From Circinella umbellata (lineage: Eukaryota > Mucoromycota > Mucoromycetes > Mucorales > Lichtheimiaceae): a stretch of DNA of 64,000 nt. Shown here in pieces: positions 60,549 to 64,000 of this stretch (positions are counted from its first letter, which is position 1; every line of letters starts with the position of its first letter). The translations under genes and the position numbers were made by a program. Below the pieces are notes generated by a model. It did not search any database and was not told the origin of the DNA. It was given only the letters and a program-made list of their open reading frames with translations. The DNA lies in the NCBI GenBank assembly GCA_025093555.1, contig JAIWNF010000004.1, positions 558,001 to 622,000 of the forward strand. The letters are read 5' to 3'.

Positions 60549-62421
60549 ATGTTTGGTCGCAAGAATGATGATGAAAAAGTCGACACAATTCACACTGAGG
60601 TCAAGCAAAATGGTGATAATAGTGATGCAACATCTGTAATGTCTGTGGATCAAGAAAAAGGCGGAGGCTTTCAACAACCGTTTGTTAAATCTGAAGCTGA
60701 AAAACGTCTTGTCCGTAAAATCACATTCACAATTATGCCATTAGTATGCTGGATCATTATTGTACAGGTAATTATAAAGATAGAATAAATTATTACCATG
60801 GTGGAATTATTTTCTGTTGCTAACCATATATTATTTGTTTGTGTGCTTATGTTTTATTGTATAGTTCGCTGATAAAGCTGCATTAAGTGTATCAGCAGTA
60901 TTAGGTATTTATGAAGATACAGGACTTACTGGTTCAGAATTCAGCTGGCTTGGTTCTCTTTTCTTCTTGGGTCATTTGGTTTTTCAGGTATGATATATTT
61001 ATCGTAATAGCTAACTTTTTTATTGTGCATGTTTACATCAATGAGTAATAACCTGTTATCTGCTTTAAATAAAAGCCTATCAATCAATACTTTTTGCAAA
61101 GACTTCCCATTGGTCGATATATTGGTGTCTGCATTGTTCTCTGGGGTGCTGTCATGCTTTTTACTGCCATGTGTGATACTTTCCAAGAACTTGCAGCCGT
61201 ACGCTTCTTATTAGGTTTATTTGAAGCTGCTTGTATCCCTACGATTTATCTTCTGGTTAATACAATGTACAGAAGATCGGAACAAACAAGTTATTTTGGA
61301 ATGGTAACAATGTGTTTTGGTTTGGGCTCTGTGGTTGGTAATCTGGTAGCATTTGGTATTTCGCATATGGGTACAAGACTTGGTATTGAAATGTGGCGAT
61401 GGAATCATATTATCTTTGGAGCATTCACTGTATTTTTGGGCATCTTATCCTTTTTCTTCCTTGCTGATAATCAAAGATCCAAATTATTACGTTTGACTGA
61501 AGAAGAAAAAGTAATTGTTGAAGATCGTATTCAAGATAATGCCGTCGTCCGTAACATGGAAATCAAAAAGTATCAAATTTGGGAAGCTTTAAGAGAGCCC
61601 CGTTTATGGTTGATGTGTATTGCTGCCATTGGTTTGCAAATTCAAAATGGCGGTTTGCTTGTATTCAGTGCCCAATTTATTAAGGGTCTTGGTTCTTTCA
61701 CTGTACGTATACGTTGACTCTTTTCTGGATATTCTAATGTTTCTTTCCCAAGAAAAAAAAACCTAATAATGATTATTTTATTCTATAGTCTGGTGAATCT
61801 ATTTTGCTTAAAATGCCCGGTGGTATAGCATCTACTGTAGGTACTATTCTTGCTACTCTTGTTGCTCGACGTACTAAGCAAGTCTGTTTGACTGGTACCA
61901 TGATGGCCACTATTAGTTTGATCGGTTGTATCGTTCTTGCCGCTATTCCAGATGGTCCCGTCAAGCTTCTTGGTTATTATTTGAGTTGGGCAAGCACTGG
62001 TGGTTATGGTTTACTTGCTACATGTATTGGAAACAATGTTTCAGGTATGTAATGACTTACAATTATGTCTTGAAATAAAATACGACATTAAGAAAGGCAT
62101 ACTCATATTAATCTCTTTTATATTTTTCTGATAATAGGGTATACAAAGAAAATTTTCTATAACTCTATGCTTGTTATCTTTTATACATTGGGTAACTTTA
62201 TTGGACCCTTGATTATGCTTGATCACGAAAAACCAAGATATATTGGTGCAATGATTGGTTTCTGTGCTGGTAACGGAGTAGCCATTGTTTGTTTCTTTAC
62301 CTTGAGAACAATGATGATTCGTGAAAACAAGCGTCGCTTGGCCAATCCACCTGAAGTAGAAATTGACGCAAAGGATGATTTGACCGATAAAGAAAACACC
62401 GCCTTTATCTTTAGATTGTAA
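60549..62421 (+). CDS. MFS permease, Dal5/allantoate-type anion:cation symporter (5 exons, 502 aa)
   Basis: A 12-helix plasma-membrane transporter of the fungal ACS family, whose members take up allantoate, nicotinate, pantothenate, vitamins or dipeptides. Exons 60549-60767, 60865-60987, 61076-61702, 61789-62044, 62138-62421 give exactly 503 codons. The acidic, Lys-rich cytosolic N-terminus (to about residue 55) is followed by TM1 (ITFTIMPLVCWIIIVQ) and FADKAALSVSAVLGIYEDTG, the usual ACS entry. Further signatures are LGSLFFLGHLVFQIPNQYFL, QRLPIGRYIGVCIVLWG, RFLLGLFEAACIPTIYLL, the central loop LADNQRSKLLRLTEEEK, and the last helices YNSMLVIFYTLGNFIGPLIM. The tail ends NKRRLANPPEVEID ... IFRL. 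Substrate cannot be deduced. Confidence 0.9.
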
Positions 62422-63317
62422 ATTATAAATAACTCATTGCATAGCTTTTTATTTTTGCTCTTATTATTATTATTATTATCATTATTTTGTATGTAGAACC
62501 CCAACCAAATAATTTCATATATATCATATCATAGTCTTATTATTATTTAAAAGTAATAGAGAAATACCGTGTATAGCTTTTATTATTATAAATTAGTATG
62601 CAAGCATTGTAAACATATAATCCTTTAATTTTGTTATTATTGTTATTATTGTTATATGTACTGTTGTATAATACGCACAATAAAACTTGAGGTTCAAAAT
62701 TTTACAGGTATGTTAATTAAGGATAATATCTATTATATGGTGCTACAAATAACCATAACCCAAGAAGAGTTTGACAGTTTAATCATTCTAGGTATCACAC
62801 AATACTAACAAAGTTATTGTTCGTAGACTGTGTGCACTATTTTCATAATTTGTTATCAAAATGATCCATTGTGAATTATTTATGACACAAAAATAATTGT
62901 CACTTACACAGAAAAATTTCCTATCTAGAGAACAGTTGGAAAAAGGTCGTATGCTGATTTTGGAAAACAGCTTAAAAATATATTACTTTTGTACACCAAA
63001 ATTTACATATTTAGAAAACTGGAGATATTTTCTTGACATCTATATGTACCACATATAAATTATGAGAATTAGGTTTGGTATAATAACAAGAAAAAAAAAG
63101 CATACATAGATTTATTTATTTAACAAAATATTTACATACAAAATTGAATTTAAAGTGTGCAGGAGATATGATAGTAGTAGATAAATAGTAGTGTAATGCG
63201 ACAATACGTAACAACATATAAGTATGATATAATAAAATAAAAATTTATAACATAATATATTTTAAAGAGTGTATATTATATAATTAAGAATACATATGCT
63301 ACTCAATTATTTACGTA
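62422..63317. other. Intergenic region between convergent MFS paralogs
   Basis: About 0.9 kb of AT-rich 3' flanking sequence shared by the two tail-to-tail permease genes. It has a TTA microsatellite (62461-62482) and no gene. Confidence 0.5.
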
Positions 63318-64000
63318 TCACAATTTATAAATAAAATTCTTGTCTTGAGCATCGGTCAAATCCAATGTAACATCGGTTTCTTTTTCTGGTGGGTTTGCAA
63401 GTCGTCTTTTGTTTTCTCTCGCCATAGAGAAACGCATCACAATGTAACTAACAATAGCTACTGCATTTCCAATACAGAAACCAATCATGGCACCAGTGTA
63501 TTTTGGAGCTATCATAGAAGCAAAAACAAAATAAATTATTATCACCATATAATGTCACTATATGAAATATATAAGAAAATACGGGCTATAGCTTTATACC
63601 AACCTTCTCTTTCCAACATCACAAGGGGGCCAATAAAGTTACCCAACGTATAGAAGACAACAAAAGAACCGTTATAAAAGATCTTTTTACTATAACTATT
63701 GATATAATAAGCTACCCCTATTAGTAAAACAAGAAGAAACACACAAGTCTAAAAATAAGTGGAAACTAGTATATACATTACCCAGACACATTGTTTCCGA
63801 TCGTGGTAATTAACAAACTGTAACCGCCAGTAAGGAACCATGAGATATAGAAACCGGAAAGCTTGGCAGGACCTTGTTCAGTAGTAGCGAGAATAATACA
63901 ACCAACCAAACTTAGTGTTGACATCAAGGCACCGCTCAAACAAATTTGACCAGTGTGACGTGCCAACATTGTTGCAATAAATACACCCACAAGTGAAGCT
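63318..64000 (-). CDS. Second MFS permease, paralog of the neighbouring gene (5' part off window)
   Basis: C-terminal portion of a Dal5-type permease on the opposite strand. Visible exons (about 63782-64000, 63600-63697 and 63318-63511) read SLVGVFIATMLARHTGQICL ... GGYSLLITTIGNNVSG, YSKKIFYNGSFVVFYTLGNF and APKYTGAMIGFCIGNAVAIV, with tail ENKRRLANPPEKETDVTLDLT and end FIYKL. It matches the gene at 60549-62421 helix by helix and with introns at closely similar positions. The start and about two thirds of the protein lie beyond position 64000. An inverted tandem duplication is inferred. Confidence 0.88.

Overview
The window looks like nuclear DNA of an early-diverging filamentous fungus, most likely Mucoromycota (Mucorales-like). 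It is AT-rich and full of homopolymer runs. Its genes have many short introns and closely match conserved eukaryotic families. It also carries a DIRS-type tyrosine-recombinase retrotransposon and one gene with a minor-spliceosome (AT-AC) intron, features that fit this group. No species is assigned.

Positions 1-39043 hold conserved single-copy genes on both strands: importin-9/Kap114 (-, runs off the left edge), a Yck-like casein kinase I (+), gamma-glutamyl phosphate reductase (-) with a decayed copy of its last exon about 1.3 kb beyond its 3' end, a Cdc4/FBXW7-like F-box/WD40 protein (-), a SulP anion transporter (+), a small single-pass membrane protein (+), an ALO1-type aldonolactone oxidase (-), a bacterial-style chorismate mutase/prephenate dehydratase fusion (+), a ClC chloride channel/transporter (+), a very short Sen34 tRNA-splicing endonuclease (-), a GT8 glycosyltransferase (+), NAD(P)HX dehydratase (+) and a TPR/F-box/LRR protein with an apparent frameshift (-). 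These are housekeeping genes and do not form an operon or obvious cluster.

Positions 39044-60548 are an accessory, repeat-rich block. A broken Tnp2-like transposase is split into an N-terminal part (39796-41403) and a C-terminal part (44861-45438). It is followed by an array of 11-bp repeats. Two copies of an 850-bp sequence lie 11 kb apart; the first is attached to a decayed LINE-like ORF end. A structurally complete DIRS element (49157-53323) has inverted terminal repeats, an internal complementary region, gag, RT/RNase H/methyltransferase-like and tyrosine recombinase frames. An unrecognised protein gene (55314-57638, no visible start) and a GC-rich island complete the block.

Positions 60549-64000 hold two paralogous Dal5-type MFS permeases arranged tail to tail; the second runs off the right edge.

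The observations most worth checking are the AT-AC intron in importin-9, the reading frame that stays open beneath the DIRS gag and RT genes, and the chorismate mutase/prephenate dehydratase fusion.
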